DNA of 57,066 nt from an uncultured Collinsella sp. (GCA_900762015.1 CAAFEX010000114.1:1-57066), one strand, 5' to 3'. Positions 16,128 through 24,626 are shown, numbered from the stretch's first letter. Notes: generated from the sequence alone by a model not told the origin. Made by a program: numbers and translations.

Positions 16128-17954
16128 ATGGCAAAGGGATCAAAAAAGGAAGGTGGCGGTATCGGCGAGCTGCTTGCTTATGCTGGTGACCGCAAATTCC
16201 TAACGTATTTGGGCATGGCGCTCTCGGCGCTCTCGCAGCTGCTGAGCTTTGGCCCGTACGTGTGCATTTGGCTTGTCGCGCGCGATTTGATCGCCGTGGC
16301 GCCTAACTGGAGCGAAGCCACCGATATCGCGATGTATGGCTGGTGGGCCGTGGGTTTTGCCCTAGCAAGCATCGTAGCTTATTTCGTGGGACTCATGTGC
16401 ACGCACCTGTCTGCGTTTCGCTGCGCGTCCAATATCCGCAAGACTACGAGCGAGCACCTGCTTAAGCTGCCGCTTGGCTACTTTGACACACACGCCACCG
16501 GTGAGCTGCGTCGTGTTGTAGACGGATGCGCCGCCTCCACCGAGACTTTGCTCGCACACATGCTGCCCGATATCGCAGGCGCCGCTGCCATGGTCGTGGG
16601 CTTGCTCGTGCTGCTTTTCGCCCTCGATTGGCGCTTGGGCGCGGCATGCCTCATCTCGGTGGCCATTTCGCTTGGCGCCATGGCCGCCATGATGGGCGGC
16701 AAAGGCGCCGAGTTCATGAAGGCCTACATGGGAGCGCTGGTCAAGATGAACAAGACCGGCACCGAATACGTACGCGGCATCCCTGTGGTCAAGGTGTTTC
16801 AGCAGACGGTCTACTCCTTTAAGGCCTTCCACGATGCGATTGCCGAATACGCCGATATGGCACAAAACTATTCGGGCACGTTCTGTCGAGGCCCGCAAGT
16901 GCTCAATCTTACGGCGCTCAACGGCCTCGTGGCATTCTTTTTGCCCGTGGCGTTGCTGCTGGCTCCGGGCGAGACGGATTTTGCGCACTTTTTGACAAAC
17001 TTCACCTTCTACGCGATTTTTTCGGCCGTGGTGCCCACAGCCATGACCAAGCTTATGTTTGTGGGCGAGGCGTCTCAAATGAGTGCCGATTCGCTGGCGC
17101 GCATCCGAAGCATCATGGAGTCTGAGCAACTTCTGGTGCCCGCTCAGCCTAAGCGTCCTGTTGGCAGCGATGTGCGCTTTGAGGACGTGAGCTTCACGTA
17201 CGAGGGTGCCGAAGCACCTGCCGTCAGCCACGTAACCTTTAACGTCCCCGCAGGCAGTACCCTTGCGCTGGTGGGTCCCTCGGGCGGTGGTAAGTCAACC
17301 TGCGCAAGCTTGATCCCGCGTTTTTGGGATGTTTCCTCGGGTCGAGTGCTCGTAGGCGGTGTGGACGTTCGCGATATGGATCCGCACGAGCTTATGGACC
17401 AGGTCGCCTTTGTGTTCCAGACCAACCAGCTGTTCCGGCAAACACTTGCCGATAACGTGCGCGCCTCCAAGCCTGCGGCCACTGACGACGAGGTGCGTGC
17501 GGCCCTCTCCGCAGCTCAGTGCGACGACATTGTGGCCAAGCTCCCACAGGGCATCAATACCATGCTCGGCGCCGGCGGGGCATATCTTTCGGGTGGCGAG
17601 GTCCAGCGCGTGGCATTAGCCCGCGCGATCCTTAAAGACGCGCCTATCGTGGTGCTCGATGAGGCCACGGCGTTTGCCGACCCCGAGAACGAGGCGCTCA
17701 TCCAGCGCGCCTTTAGCAAGCTGGCGGCGGGCCGCACGGTCATTATGATCGCGCACCGACTCTCGACTGTAGTGGGCGCAGACCAAATCGTGGTGCTCAA
17801 CCAGGGCAGCGTGCAGGAGTCGGGTACCCATGCCGAGTTGCTGTCCCAAGAGGGTCTGTATGCCAAGATGTGGGCCGAGTACGAGCAGGCCGCGAGCTGG
17901 AAGATTACTGCTGCGACCGCGGATGCCGCCGTCACGAAGGGAGGCGAGGCCTAA
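16128..17954 (+). CDS. ABC exporter subunit 1 (fused permease and ATPase)
   Basis: A 608-residue half-transporter. ATG 16128 (MAKGSKKEGG) follows GAAAGGAATCTC; an in-frame ATG 63 bases upstream lacks a site. Six membrane helices fill residues about 30-310. The ATPase part has Walker A GPSGGGKST, signature LSGGEVQRVALARAI, Walker B IVVLDEATAFADPENE and an H-loop IAHRLST. The ATAFADPENE D-loop resembles the YbtP/IrtA siderophore-transport group more than drug exporters; that is recollection, not a search. It pairs with the next gene, whose ATG follows its stop at once, to make a heterodimer. Confidence 0.92.
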   Translation: MAKGSKKEGGGIGELLAYAGDRKFLTYLGMALSALSQLLSFGPYVCIWLVARDLIAVAPNWSEATDIAMYGWWAVGFALASIVAYFVGLMCTHLSAFRCASNIRKTTSEHLLKLPLGYFDTHATGELRRVVDGCAASTETLLAHMLPDIAGAAAMVVGLLVLLFALDWRLGAACLISVAISLGAMAAMMGGKGAEFMKAYMGALVKMNKTGTEYVRGIPVVKVFQQTVYSFKAFHDAIAEYADMAQNYSGTFCRGPQVLNLTALNGLVAFFLPVALLLAPGETDFAHFLTNFTFYAIFSAVVPTAMTKLMFVGEASQMSADSLARIRSIMESEQLLVPAQPKRPVGSDVRFEDVSFTYEGAEAPAVSHVTFNVPAGSTLALVGPSGGGKSTCASLIPRFWDVSSGRVLVGGVDVRDMDPHELMDQVAFVFQTNQLFRQTLADNVRASKPAATDDEVRAALSAAQCDDIVAKLPQGINTMLGAGGAYLSGGEVQRVALARAILKDAPIVVLDEATAFADPENEALIQRAFSKLAAGRTVIMIAHRLSTVVGADQIVVLNQGSVQESGTHAELLSQEGLYAKMWAEYEQAASWKITAATADAAVTKGGEA

Positions 17955-19712
17955 ATGTTCGCCTCATTCCAAAAGAAGTATTTCCTATCCGATAAAGGTG
18001 TCGCCGGCGTAAAACGTGGCATTTTCTGGACCGCGCTCACTAATCTCATTACCATGGCCGGCATGGGCTTTTTATTCCTGGTCATGGCCGGCTTTGTCGA
18101 GCATCTCGCCAGCGGGGCTGACCTGCCGGATGCCCTGCCGATCGTGGGCGGCCTCCTGGTCTTTTTCGTGCTGCTCTTTGCCTCTAACTGGCAGCAGTAT
18201 TACTACACCTACTGCATCTTTTACGAGGAGTGCGGCAAGCAGCGCATGGAAATTGCCGAGCGCCTGCGCAGGCTACCGCTATCGTTTTTTGGACGTCGCG
18301 ATCTGGCCGATTTAACCGAGACCATCATGGGCGATGTCCAGACCATGGAGCATGCCTACAGCCACGTGTTGGGAGAGCTTTGGGGTGCCATTATCGCAAG
18401 CGCTATTGTGTTCGTGGCATCGCTGTTCTTTTGCTGGCAGTTGGCGATAGCGGCGTTTTGGAGCGTTCCCGTGGCCTTTGCCGTGCTGTATTTGACGCGC
18501 GGTCCCATGGTCCCGGTGTTCGACCGTGTTCGCGCCGAGAAGGTCAAAGTCACTGAGGCGATCCAGGAGACGCTCGATTGTGTGCGCGAGATCCGCGCTA
18601 CCAACCAGGAGGCCTATTATCTTGAGGGACTCGGCGCCGTGATTGATGTCGAGGAGCGCGAGACCACTAAGGGAGAACTCGTTAACGGGCTTTTGGTCAA
18701 CTCCGCCTTTGTCATCCTGCGTCTGGGCATTGCCACCACGCTGGTAACGGGTGCCGCGATGGTTGCCTCGGGGCGGGTCGACTTTTTGGTGATGTTTGCC
18801 TTCCTGCTTATGGTGAGCCGCATCTATGCGCCTTTTGACCAGGCGTTGATGCTGGTGTCCGAGCTGTTTGCCGCCGAGTCGTCAGCTAAGCGTATGCGCT
18901 CTATCATGGAAGAGCCTGTGGCGCGGGGCAGCGAGAAATTTGAGCCCGTGGGCCACGATGTGGTGTTCGATCACGTGGCATTTGGCTATGGTGCGGGCGA
19001 GGACGGCCGCGCCGGCGAGAAAGTTCTTACCGATGTGAGCTTTACCGCTAAGGAAGGCGAGGTCACGGCACTGGTCGGTCCTTCGGGTTCCGGTAAGTCT
19101 ACAGTGAGCCGCCTGGCCGCGCGCTTTTGGGATGCCACCAAAGGCACGGTCACCGTGGGCGGCGTGGATGTTGCGAGCGTCGATCACGAGGTGCTGCTGC
19201 GCGACTACGCCATTGTGTTCCAAGACGTGCTGCTCTTTGACGACACGGTGATGGGAAACATCCGCCTCGGGCGTCGTGATGCCACCGATGAGGAAGTGCT
19301 TGCGGCCGCGCGTGCCGCCAACTGTGACGAGTTTGTGAGTCGCATGCCGCAGGGCTACGACACCATGATCGGCGAGAACGGCTCCAAACTCTCTGGTGGC
19401 GAGCGCCAGCGCATCTCCATCGCCCGCGCGCTGCTCAAAGATGCGCCCATCGTGCTGTTGGACGAGGCGACGGCGAGCTTGGACGTGGAGAATGAGACCG
19501 TGGTGCAACAGGCACTTTCACGTTTGCTCGCCGGCAAAACGGTCATTGTGATCGCCCATCGCATGCGCACGGTGGAAAATGCCGACAAGATCGTCGTGCT
19601 CAAGGATGGCGTGGTTGCCGAGCAGGGCACTCCGGCGCAGCTCAAGGCGGCAGGTGGAGAATTCGCCCGCATGGTTGCGCTGCAAAAGGAAGCGGCTGCC
19701 TGGCAGCTGTAG
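17955..19712 (+). CDS. ABC exporter subunit 2 (fused permease and ATPase)
   Basis: A 585-residue partner of the preceding half-transporter, start directly after its TAA behind GAAGGGAGGCGAG. Membrane helices occupy about 20-310. The ATPase domain shows Walker A GPSGSGKST, signature LSGGERQRISIARALL, Walker B IVLLDEATASLDVENE and the switch His in IAHRMRT, so both nucleotide sites have intact catalytic glutamates. The substrate is not visible from the sequence; the AraC regulator next door and similarity in layout to YbtPQ/IrtAB point to siderophore or metallophore traffic. A REP-like palindrome follows three bases after the stop. Confidence 0.92.
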   Translation: MFASFQKKYFLSDKGVAGVKRGIFWTALTNLITMAGMGFLFLVMAGFVEHLASGADLPDALPIVGGLLVFFVLLFASNWQQYYYTYCIFYEECGKQRMEIAERLRRLPLSFFGRRDLADLTETIMGDVQTMEHAYSHVLGELWGAIIASAIVFVASLFFCWQLAIAAFWSVPVAFAVLYLTRGPMVPVFDRVRAEKVKVTEAIQETLDCVREIRATNQEAYYLEGLGAVIDVEERETTKGELVNGLLVNSAFVILRLGIATTLVTGAAMVASGRVDFLVMFAFLLMVSRIYAPFDQALMLVSELFAAESSAKRMRSIMEEPVARGSEKFEPVGHDVVFDHVAFGYGAGEDGRAGEKVLTDVSFTAKEGEVTALVGPSGSGKSTVSRLAARFWDATKGTVTVGGVDVASVDHEVLLRDYAIVFQDVLLFDDTVMGNIRLGRRDATDEEVLAAARAANCDEFVSRMPQGYDTMIGENGSKLSGGERQRISIARALLKDAPIVLLDEATASLDVENETVVQQALSRLLAGKTVIVIAHRMRTVENADKIVVLKDGVVAEQGTPAQLKAAGGEFARMVALQKEAAAWQL

Positions 19713-19714
19713 GA

Positions 19715-19747
19715 ATATGACAAAGGGACAGTCCCTTTGTCATATTG
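19715..19747. repeat. Perfect palindrome of the GGGACAGTCCC type
   Basis: AATATGACAAAGGGAC (19715-19730), one central A, then its exact reverse complement (19732-19747). No T tract, but it could serve as a terminator for the exporter operon. Similar AAAGGGGACAGGC palindromes occur at 9418 and 44596. Confidence 0.8.
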
Positions 19748-19790
19748 AGTCCATCCCCATAGTTTCCAAAAAGTTAGCCATTGTTGACCA

Positions 19791-19812
19791 AATAGTTATA
19801 CTAAACTATTTT
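19791..19812. promoter_or_regulatory. Possible metal-repressor operator
   Basis: AAATAGTT (19791-19798), six bases, AACTATTT (19805-19812): an 8-bp dyad 80 bases upstream of the metal ATPase operon. TTGACC lies just before it. The dyad resembles DtxR/MntR-type sites in size and AT content; the regulator is not in the window. Confidence 0.4.
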
Positions 19813-19892
19813 CAAAAGCGTGCTCGAGCAAACTAATGAACTCGGGTGCTAAGGCACCATGCCGCGCTTGTGCGGCAAAAGGGAGAAGCAAC

Positions 19893-20138
19893 ATGAAGAA
19901 GTCGACGTTTAACACCCTGCTTGTCGGTGGCGGTTTTCTGCTTGGCACGGCTGGCATCAAGCTGCTCACCAGCGCTCCGGTAAAGAACGCCTGCGTGCAG
20001 GGCATCGCGTGCGGCATGCGCATCAAGAACGGCTACCAGGACATGGTCGAGCAGGCAAAGGCCAATGTCGACGACATGGTTGCCGAGGCTGCCTACATCA
20101 CCCAGAGCGAGGCTGACGCGGACAACGCAGCCGAGTAG
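19893..20138 (+). CDS. Small protein upstream of metal ATPase (DUF6110-like)
   Basis: An 81-residue protein starting at ATG 19893 (MKKSTFNT) behind AAAGGGAGAAGC; a longer frame beginning 57 bases upstream has no binding site. One hydrophobic stretch (LLVGGGFLLGTAGIKLL) could anchor it in the membrane, followed by a soluble acidic tail rich in Ala, Asp and Glu (SEADADNAAE). Two cysteines (VKNACVQGIACGMRIKNG) could touch metal. Its stop is 18 bases before the P-type ATPase start, so it is likely co-transcribed and may assist the pump. The family name is from memory and is uncertain. Confidence 0.65.
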   Translation: MKKSTFNTLLVGGGFLLGTAGIKLLTSAPVKNACVQGIACGMRIKNGYQDMVEQAKANVDDMVAEAAYITQSEADADNAAE

Positions 20139-20156
20139 CGCTCCCAGGCACAAACT

Positions 20157-22232
20157 ATGAGATTCTCGATTATCAGCGAGATCCCTGGCAGGACCCGCCT
20201 CCAGTTGGCGGGTCCTGTGCCAGAGAGCGATCTCGATGCGCTTCTAAAGCTCAGCGGCGAAATCGACGGCGTGCACAAGGTACGCATCTACGGTCGTATC
20301 GGCCAGATGGCGCTCGAATACGACGAGTCGCGCCGCGATGCCGTGCTGGCCGCTGTCGGCGCGCTCGATGCTCAGGCCATCGCCGACGCCAAGTCGGGCT
20401 ACGTGATGCAACTCGAGCCGCGCAAGCACAAACTGGTTATGGACCTGGCCACGCTCGTCGGCGCCCACTACGCGCGCCGTTGGTTTTTGCCCACACCGCT
20501 GCGCGCTGTCTTTGTTGTGGCCGGCTACATGGCCTTTTTGCGCGCAGCCCTCCGCGAGCTCTCGAAGCCGCGCTTGACCGTTCCCGTACTCGATGCGTCG
20601 GCCATTGGTATCTCCTTCGTCAAGCGCGACGTCGACACCGCGGGCCAGACGATGTTCCTGCTCAACGTGGGCGAGCTGCTCGAGGACTACACGCGCGCCA
20701 TGAGCGAAAACGAGCTCATCAACTCGCTGCTCGACGTGCCCGACAAGGCGCAAAAAGTGGTCGGCGACACCGAGGTGAGCGTTGCTGCCACCGAGCTTGA
20801 GCCCGGCGACCTGGTCGCCGTGCGCACTGGCATGTCCATCTGCATCGACGGCGTGGTCGAGCAGGGGAGCGCCATGGTCAACCAGGCGACCCTGACCGGC
20901 GAGCCGCTGGCCGTCGAGCGCAGCGCGGGCGACGACGTGTTTGCCGGCACCGTCGTCGAGGACGGCAGCATCCTGGTACGCGTGCGCGCCAACACGGCCC
21001 AGACCAAACTGCGCTCGATTGTCTCGCTCGTCCAGACGGCCGACTCGCTCAAATCCGAGGGCCAGTCGCACATGGAGGATCTTGCCAACAAGATCGTTCC
21101 GTGGAACTTCTTGCTCGCGGGTCTGGTCGCGCTCACCACGCGCAGCCTCATCAAGACTTCCGCGGCGCTGATGGTCGACTACTCGTGCGCGCTCAAGCTC
21201 ACGGGCTCCGTTGCCGTTATGACCGCCATGAGCGACGCTGCCAAGATGGGCGTCATGGTCAAGGGCGCCAAGTACTTTGAGTCGTTTGCCAAGGCGGACA
21301 CCATCGTCTTTGATAAGACCGGCACGCTGACTGAGGCCCAGCCGCGTCTGGCTTGCGTGCTCACGACCGACGGTTGGAGCGAGGACGAGATCCTGCGCCT
21401 TTCCGCCTGCTTGGAGGAACACTTCCCGCATCCGGTGGCGCGTGCCGTGGTCAACGCTGCTCACGAGCACGGGCTCGAGCATCGCGAGCGTCACGCTGCG
21501 GTCGAGTACATCGTGGCGCACGGCATCGCTTCGTCCATCGAAGGGCGTCGCGCCATCATCGGTTCGGCGCACTTTGTATTCGAGGATGAGGGTGCGCAGC
21601 TCGAGTCCGACATTAAGGAGCAAATCGAGCTCCAGATGCAGGGTCTGTCGCCGCTGTATCTGGCGGTCGACGGCACCGTTGTGGGCGTGCTCGGTATCGA
21701 GGACCCGCTTAAGCCCGGGGTCCGCGAGGCCATCGCCGACCTGCATGCGCTGGGCGTCAAGCATGTCGTTATGCTCACGGGCGACTCGGAGCGCACGGCC
21801 GAGCGCATTGCTCGCGAGGCAGGTGTCGACGAGTTTAAGGCTGAGCTGCTGCCCGAGGACAAGTACGCCTATGTGGAGCGCATTAAGAGCGAGGGGCGCC
21901 ACGTTGCCATGGTGGGCGACGGCGTCAACGACTCACCGGCGCTGGGCCTGGCCGATGTGGGTCTGGCCATGGGCGGTGGAAGCGACATCGCCAAGGAGGT
22001 CGCCGATATCATCCTGACCGATACGGATCTGGCCGCGATCGTGCGTCTGCGCCGCATGAGCCAGGGGCTTATCGACCGTCTGACGAGTTCGTATTCCAAG
22101 GTGATGCTCACCAACTCGGCGCTGTTGGCATTGGGTATTACCGGCATGATTACTCCGCAGGCGTCGTCGCTGCTGCACAACGGCTCAACGATCGCCTACA
22201 GCCTGGGCAACGCAAAGGCTTATCTGCGTTAG
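20157..22232 (+). CDS. P1B-type heavy-metal translocating ATPase
   Basis: A 691-residue pump that moves a metal ion across the membrane using ATP. Visible motifs: actuator TGEP at about 247-250, phosphorylation site DKTGTLT at 386-392, the HP motif in EEHFPHPVARAVV, and the hinge GDGVNDSPAL. The N-terminus (GRTRLQLAGP, then GVHKVRIYGRIGQMALEY) is a ferredoxin-like metal domain without the CxxC pair. In the membrane transport segment the expected CPC is replaced by DYSCALKL (Cys344). That departs from copper and zinc/cadmium pumps and suggests another metal such as manganese, iron or cobalt. It follows a small partner gene and an AT-rich dyad that may be its repressor site. Confidence 0.88.
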   Translation: MRFSIISEIPGRTRLQLAGPVPESDLDALLKLSGEIDGVHKVRIYGRIGQMALEYDESRRDAVLAAVGALDAQAIADAKSGYVMQLEPRKHKLVMDLATLVGAHYARRWFLPTPLRAVFVVAGYMAFLRAALRELSKPRLTVPVLDASAIGISFVKRDVDTAGQTMFLLNVGELLEDYTRAMSENELINSLLDVPDKAQKVVGDTEVSVAATELEPGDLVAVRTGMSICIDGVVEQGSAMVNQATLTGEPLAVERSAGDDVFAGTVVEDGSILVRVRANTAQTKLRSIVSLVQTADSLKSEGQSHMEDLANKIVPWNFLLAGLVALTTRSLIKTSAALMVDYSCALKLTGSVAVMTAMSDAAKMGVMVKGAKYFESFAKADTIVFDKTGTLTEAQPRLACVLTTDGWSEDEILRLSACLEEHFPHPVARAVVNAAHEHGLEHRERHAAVEYIVAHGIASSIEGRRAIIGSAHFVFEDEGAQLESDIKEQIELQMQGLSPLYLAVDGTVVGVLGIEDPLKPGVREAIADLHALGVKHVVMLTGDSERTAERIAREAGVDEFKAELLPEDKYAYVERIKSEGRHVAMVGDGVNDSPALGLADVGLAMGGGSDIAKEVADIILTDTDLAAIVRLRRMSQGLIDRLTSSYSKVMLTNSALLALGITGMITPQASSLLHNGSTIAYSLGNAKAYLR

Positions 22233-22306
22233 CAGACGTGTTCGCCCACGTTATCTGGCCTGCGCCCAGACGGCATCGGTGTCGTCCAGGCGCAGGCCTT
22301 TTGCAT

Positions 22307-22355
22307 TTGACCATTTGCTAGCTTCTTTATATATTGTTGCTAGCAAGGCTAGCAA
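22307..22355 (+). promoter_or_regulatory. Promoter and operator of the toxin-antitoxin pair
   Basis: TTGACC (22307-22312), 17 bases, TATATT (22330-22335) is a near-consensus promoter. TTGCTAGC occurs in the spacer (22315-22322) and again at 22337-22344, where it forms a dyad with GCTAGCAA (22348-22355). Three half-sites over the promoter fit autorepression by the antitoxin. Confidence 0.75.
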
Positions 22356-22375
22356 TTGAAGGGAGCGGAGTCGAC

Positions 22376-22729
22376 GTGGGTGCTGTTAGCGGCATGGCGC
22401 AGGTGAACGTTCGCGTGGATCGCCAGGTCAAGAACCGTGCTGAGGAGGCGCTGCGGCTTTCGGGCGCTTCGCTGCCCGAGCTCATCAAAAAGGTCGTGGC
22501 CAAGGTCGCACAGGGTGGCGGACAGTGTGAGGAAGTGCTGTCCGCCGTTGATGGCCGGCAACAGACCGTCGCGCACGATACTCCGTTCGCCGCGTCGTGG
22601 GCAGCGGCAGACCGGCTTTATGCAGATTTGGGCATCGCTACGTCGCCCGTATCCGACGATCGCGGTTGGGACACAATCTATTCCGACGCCATGGATGAGC
22701 ATTATCGCCAAAAGGGGATGATCCAGTGA
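22376..22729 (+). CDS. RelB/DinJ-like antitoxin
   Basis: A 117-residue protein. I prefer GTG 22376, five bases after GGGAGCGGAG; ATG 22394 (MAQVNVRV) is the alternative. AQVNVRVDRQVKNRAEEALR followed by SGASLPELIKKVV is a ribbon-helix-helix of the RelB/DinJ kind, which both binds the operator and dimerises. The C-terminal part (WDTIYSDAMDEHYRQKG) would wrap the toxin. Its TGA overlaps the GTG of the PIN-domain toxin, so antitoxin and toxin are coupled. RelB-type antitoxins more often pair with RelE; here the partner is a PIN ribonuclease. Confidence 0.75.
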   Translation: MGAVSGMAQVNVRVDRQVKNRAEEALRLSGASLPELIKKVVAKVAQGGGQCEEVLSAVDGRQQTVAHDTPFAASWAAADRLYADLGIATSPVSDDRGWDTIYSDAMDEHYRQKGMIQ

Positions 22730-23241
22730 GTGGGGCTCCCCTCAAAATAATGGTGGACGCCAACGTATGGGTTGATTCGTTTTGCGTCGACCATGCCGAG
22801 TCGCTTGCCGCGCGTGCGTTTATTGGGCAGGCGACGGAGACGGGGGCGTTGCTGTTCTTTCCGGTCCATATCGCCAAGGACGTGCTGTACGTTGTCCAAC
22901 ACGAGCTGAAGCGTAGCGTTCTTGCCAGCGGGGGAGCACTCGACGAGGCATCTGCCCGTGCAATTGGCGATGTGGCGCTGGCGTTTGTTCGGAATATGAC
23001 CGAAAACGCTATGGCCGTGGGCGCTGATGCGTCGGACCTTTGGCTGGCCGACAAATACTTAGCGCTCCATCGCGATTACGAGGACAACTTGGTGCTCGCC
23101 GCGTGCAAGCGCGCCCAGGTCGATTACTTGGTGACTAACGATCGCAAACTGCTCGAACATGCCGATCTTGCAGCAAAGACCCCGCGCCAAATAATGCCGA
23201 TTCTTGCTTTGGCCGAACACGGCGGCGCGGCTATCGGTTGA
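22726..23241 (+). CDS. PIN-domain ribonuclease toxin
   Basis: A 171-residue PIN protein, VapC-like in role: a metal-dependent RNase held in check by the preceding antitoxin. Acidic active-site residues are in IMVDANVWVD near the start, ASDLWLADKY in the middle and DYEDNLVLAACKRAQVDYLV near the end, which then reads TNDRK as in active PIN proteins. The GTG start overlaps the antitoxin stop (GTGA). A 13-bp hairpin ends the transcript against the convergent gene. Target RNA cannot be read from the sequence. Confidence 0.8.
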   Translation: MSGAPLKIMVDANVWVDSFCVDHAESLAARAFIGQATETGALLFFPVHIAKDVLYVVQHELKRSVLASGGALDEASARAIGDVALAFVRNMTENAMAVGADASDLWLADKYLALHRDYEDNLVLAACKRAQVDYLVTNDRKLLEHADLAAKTPRQIMPILALAEHGGAAIG

Positions 23242-23253
23242 CGCGAACTGTTT

Positions 23254-23290
23254 GCGGGCCTCTTGGACGACGATGCGCCAAGGGGCCCGC
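23254..23290. terminator. Hairpin between convergent genes
   Basis: GCGGGCCTCTTGG (23254-23266) pairs with CCAAGGGGCCCGC (23278-23290), one wobble. It lies between the PIN toxin stop and the end of the minus-strand gene and has no clear T tract on either side. Confidence 0.6.
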
Positions 23291-23299
23291 GTCTGCTAT

Positions 23300-23734
23300 T
23301 TACAAAAGCTCGGCTTTAATGGCGGGACTCTCTGCGAGCTTTTCGGCAGCCTTTTCGTCGGAGCTGTCGAGTGCTGCCAGACTGCGGTAGACCCACTCGT
23401 TGACCTGGGTGTTCTTGACGCCTGCGGTCTGCATAAGGGCGCCTACCTCGCGGATTGCTGCGAACAGATCGGCCTTGGGCCCCGCGAGCTCGACCTCGAT
23501 GCCGTGGTAGGCGGCCACGCCGCGGTTCTCACTCACGTGGTCGATAAAGCCCTCGACGGTCTCAAGCTGCTGGGCGAGAGCTGCATCATCGTCAGCATCC
23601 AGCGCGACGAGTGCGTTCGATACCGTGAGGGCGGGATGTCCGCAGGGGACAAAGCCTTCGATGACATCCATAGCTTCGGTAATGGTTGAGCCCAGGCCTG
23701 CGAGGGCATTGACGAGTTGCTGCTTGGTATCCAT
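23300..23734 (-). CDS. Acidic 144-residue protein, unknown
   Basis: I do not recognise this protein. The ATG at 23734 has AAAGGACCGTT in front. It has no signal peptide, no membrane span and few cysteines (one, in FVPCGHPALT). It looks all-helical and acidic: DADDDAALAQQLETVEGFID, then WVYRSLAALDSSDEKAAEKL. It is a single gene on the minus strand, convergent to the toxin-antitoxin pair and divergent from ssrA. A role cannot be offered from the sequence. Confidence 0.7.
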   Translation of the reverse strand: MDTKQQLVNALAGLGSTITEAMDVIEGFVPCGHPALTVSNALVALDADDDAALAQQLETVEGFIDHVSENRGVAAYHGIEVELAGPKADLFAAIREVGALMQTAGVKNTQVNEWVYRSLAALDSSDEKAAEKLAESPAIKAELL

Positions 23735-23973
23735 AACGGTCCTTTCGACGGTTCAATTTTGCTTGGCGAAAATATACGTGACGCAATCGGTAGCAAAAGT
23801 GCGAAGTGCAGCGCACATTGGGGTCTTCACAGCTCGTGCATAGAACAGCTGTCTGCCTTTAGAACGTGGTAAGATAGCTATCCACGAGCGGGGCTCGCCC
23901 CGCGTGTTCCTTGAAAAGTCGACGGTTATCGGGTGTTTGCAGGCCTGATACCATCCAGACTTTCCCAACATTC

Positions 23974-24337
23974 GGGGGCGACTGGTTTCGACACGATAGC
24001 TCTGAGAGAGGAAGCAAGCCGAGGTCTCCTCGCCTCGTTAAACAGGGGTACCGTCAAATTGAATTGACAACAACTCTTCTTTTGAGCCTATGGCTCTCGC
24101 TGCTTAGTTTATAGCGGCGCGTCAACCCGGTGATTTCCCCGACACCGGCGCGACGTCATGTTAGGGGAATGCTCCTGCGCACGTAATCGGTATGGCGCAG
24201 GCTAAGACCGAACCGGTTAGGACGCCGCGAGCGTGTCGCTGCGCGCAAAGCGTCCGAGACTAAACCAGCGACTGAGCTTGGAGATGCCAATCAGGGGGCT
24301 TTCGTGGACCGGAGTTCGATTCTCCGCGCCTCCACCA
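23974..24337 (+). ncRNA. ssrA: tmRNA
   Basis: One-piece transfer-messenger RNA, 364 bases. The 5' end GGGGGCG plus ACTGGTTTCGACAC is the signature opening, and GGGGGCG pairs with CGCCTCC just before the encoded ACCA at the 3' end. GGAGTTCGATTCTCC forms the T arm. The tag reading frame reaches TAG at 24105-24107 and reads DNNSSFEPMALAA from 24066; the exact resume codon is inferred. The ALAA ending is the usual degron recognised by ClpXP. It rescues ribosomes stalled on broken mRNAs. A GC-rich palindrome (GCGGGGCTCGCCCCGC near 23887) lies in its upstream region. Confidence 0.95.
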
Positions 24338-24345
24338 TAAGCAAC

Positions 24346-24380
24346 AGGCAGGTAGATATTCGTATCTACCTGCCTTTTTA
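24346..24380 (+). terminator. ssrA terminator
   Basis: AGGCAGGTAGATA (24346-24358), TTCG tetraloop, TATCTACCTGCCT (24363-24375), TTTTTA. A textbook terminator. Confidence 0.95.
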
Positions 24381-24388
24381 TTTCTAGT

Positions 24389-24414
24389 CCGTACCGCGGA
24401 GAATCGAACTCTGC
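24389..24414 (-). repeat. 26-base direct repeat, copy 1, with inverted ssrA 3'-end match
   Basis: Identical to 24601-24626. Bases 24395-24411 are the exact reverse complement of the ssrA T-arm stretch 24312-24328 (17 bases). Candidate attachment-site scar. Confidence 0.7.
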
Positions 24415-24420
24415 GCAGGG

Positions 24421-24536
24421 CGCGGGCGTAAAGAAAACGCGTAAGCGTTTTTAGCCCGCGGGCGAGGGCGGCGGCAGCCGACCGAAGCCGGTGCGGATTT
24501 GCGAAGCAAATACGCGGATTCTCCGCGCAAACTTCC
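24421..24536. other. Stem-loop-rich gap between ssrA and the patatin gene
   Basis: The 24381-24697 stretch holds no gene I can support. It contains a two-part stem (CGCGGGC 24421-24427 with GCCCGCG 24454-24460, and AAAACGC with GCGTTTT inside), an ATTTGC-GAA-GCAAAT stem near 24510, and GATTCTCCGCGC, which repeats 12 bases of the ssrA end in direct orientation. Confidence 0.5.
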
Positions 24537-24600
24537 GACTCAAAACGGATGCGATGTTTATCGAATCTCAGCTGGCCTCGCCCAGCATCAACGGATCCCC

Positions 24601-24626
24601 CCGTACCGCGGAGAATCGAACTCTGC
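24601..24626 (-). repeat. 26-base direct repeat, copy 2
   Basis: Exact copy of 24389-24414, 212 bases downstream, again containing the inverted 17-base ssrA match. Confidence 0.7.

Noticed and set aside
24066..24107. Short protein gene in ssrA
   Set aside because: This is the tmRNA tag frame, not an independent gene.
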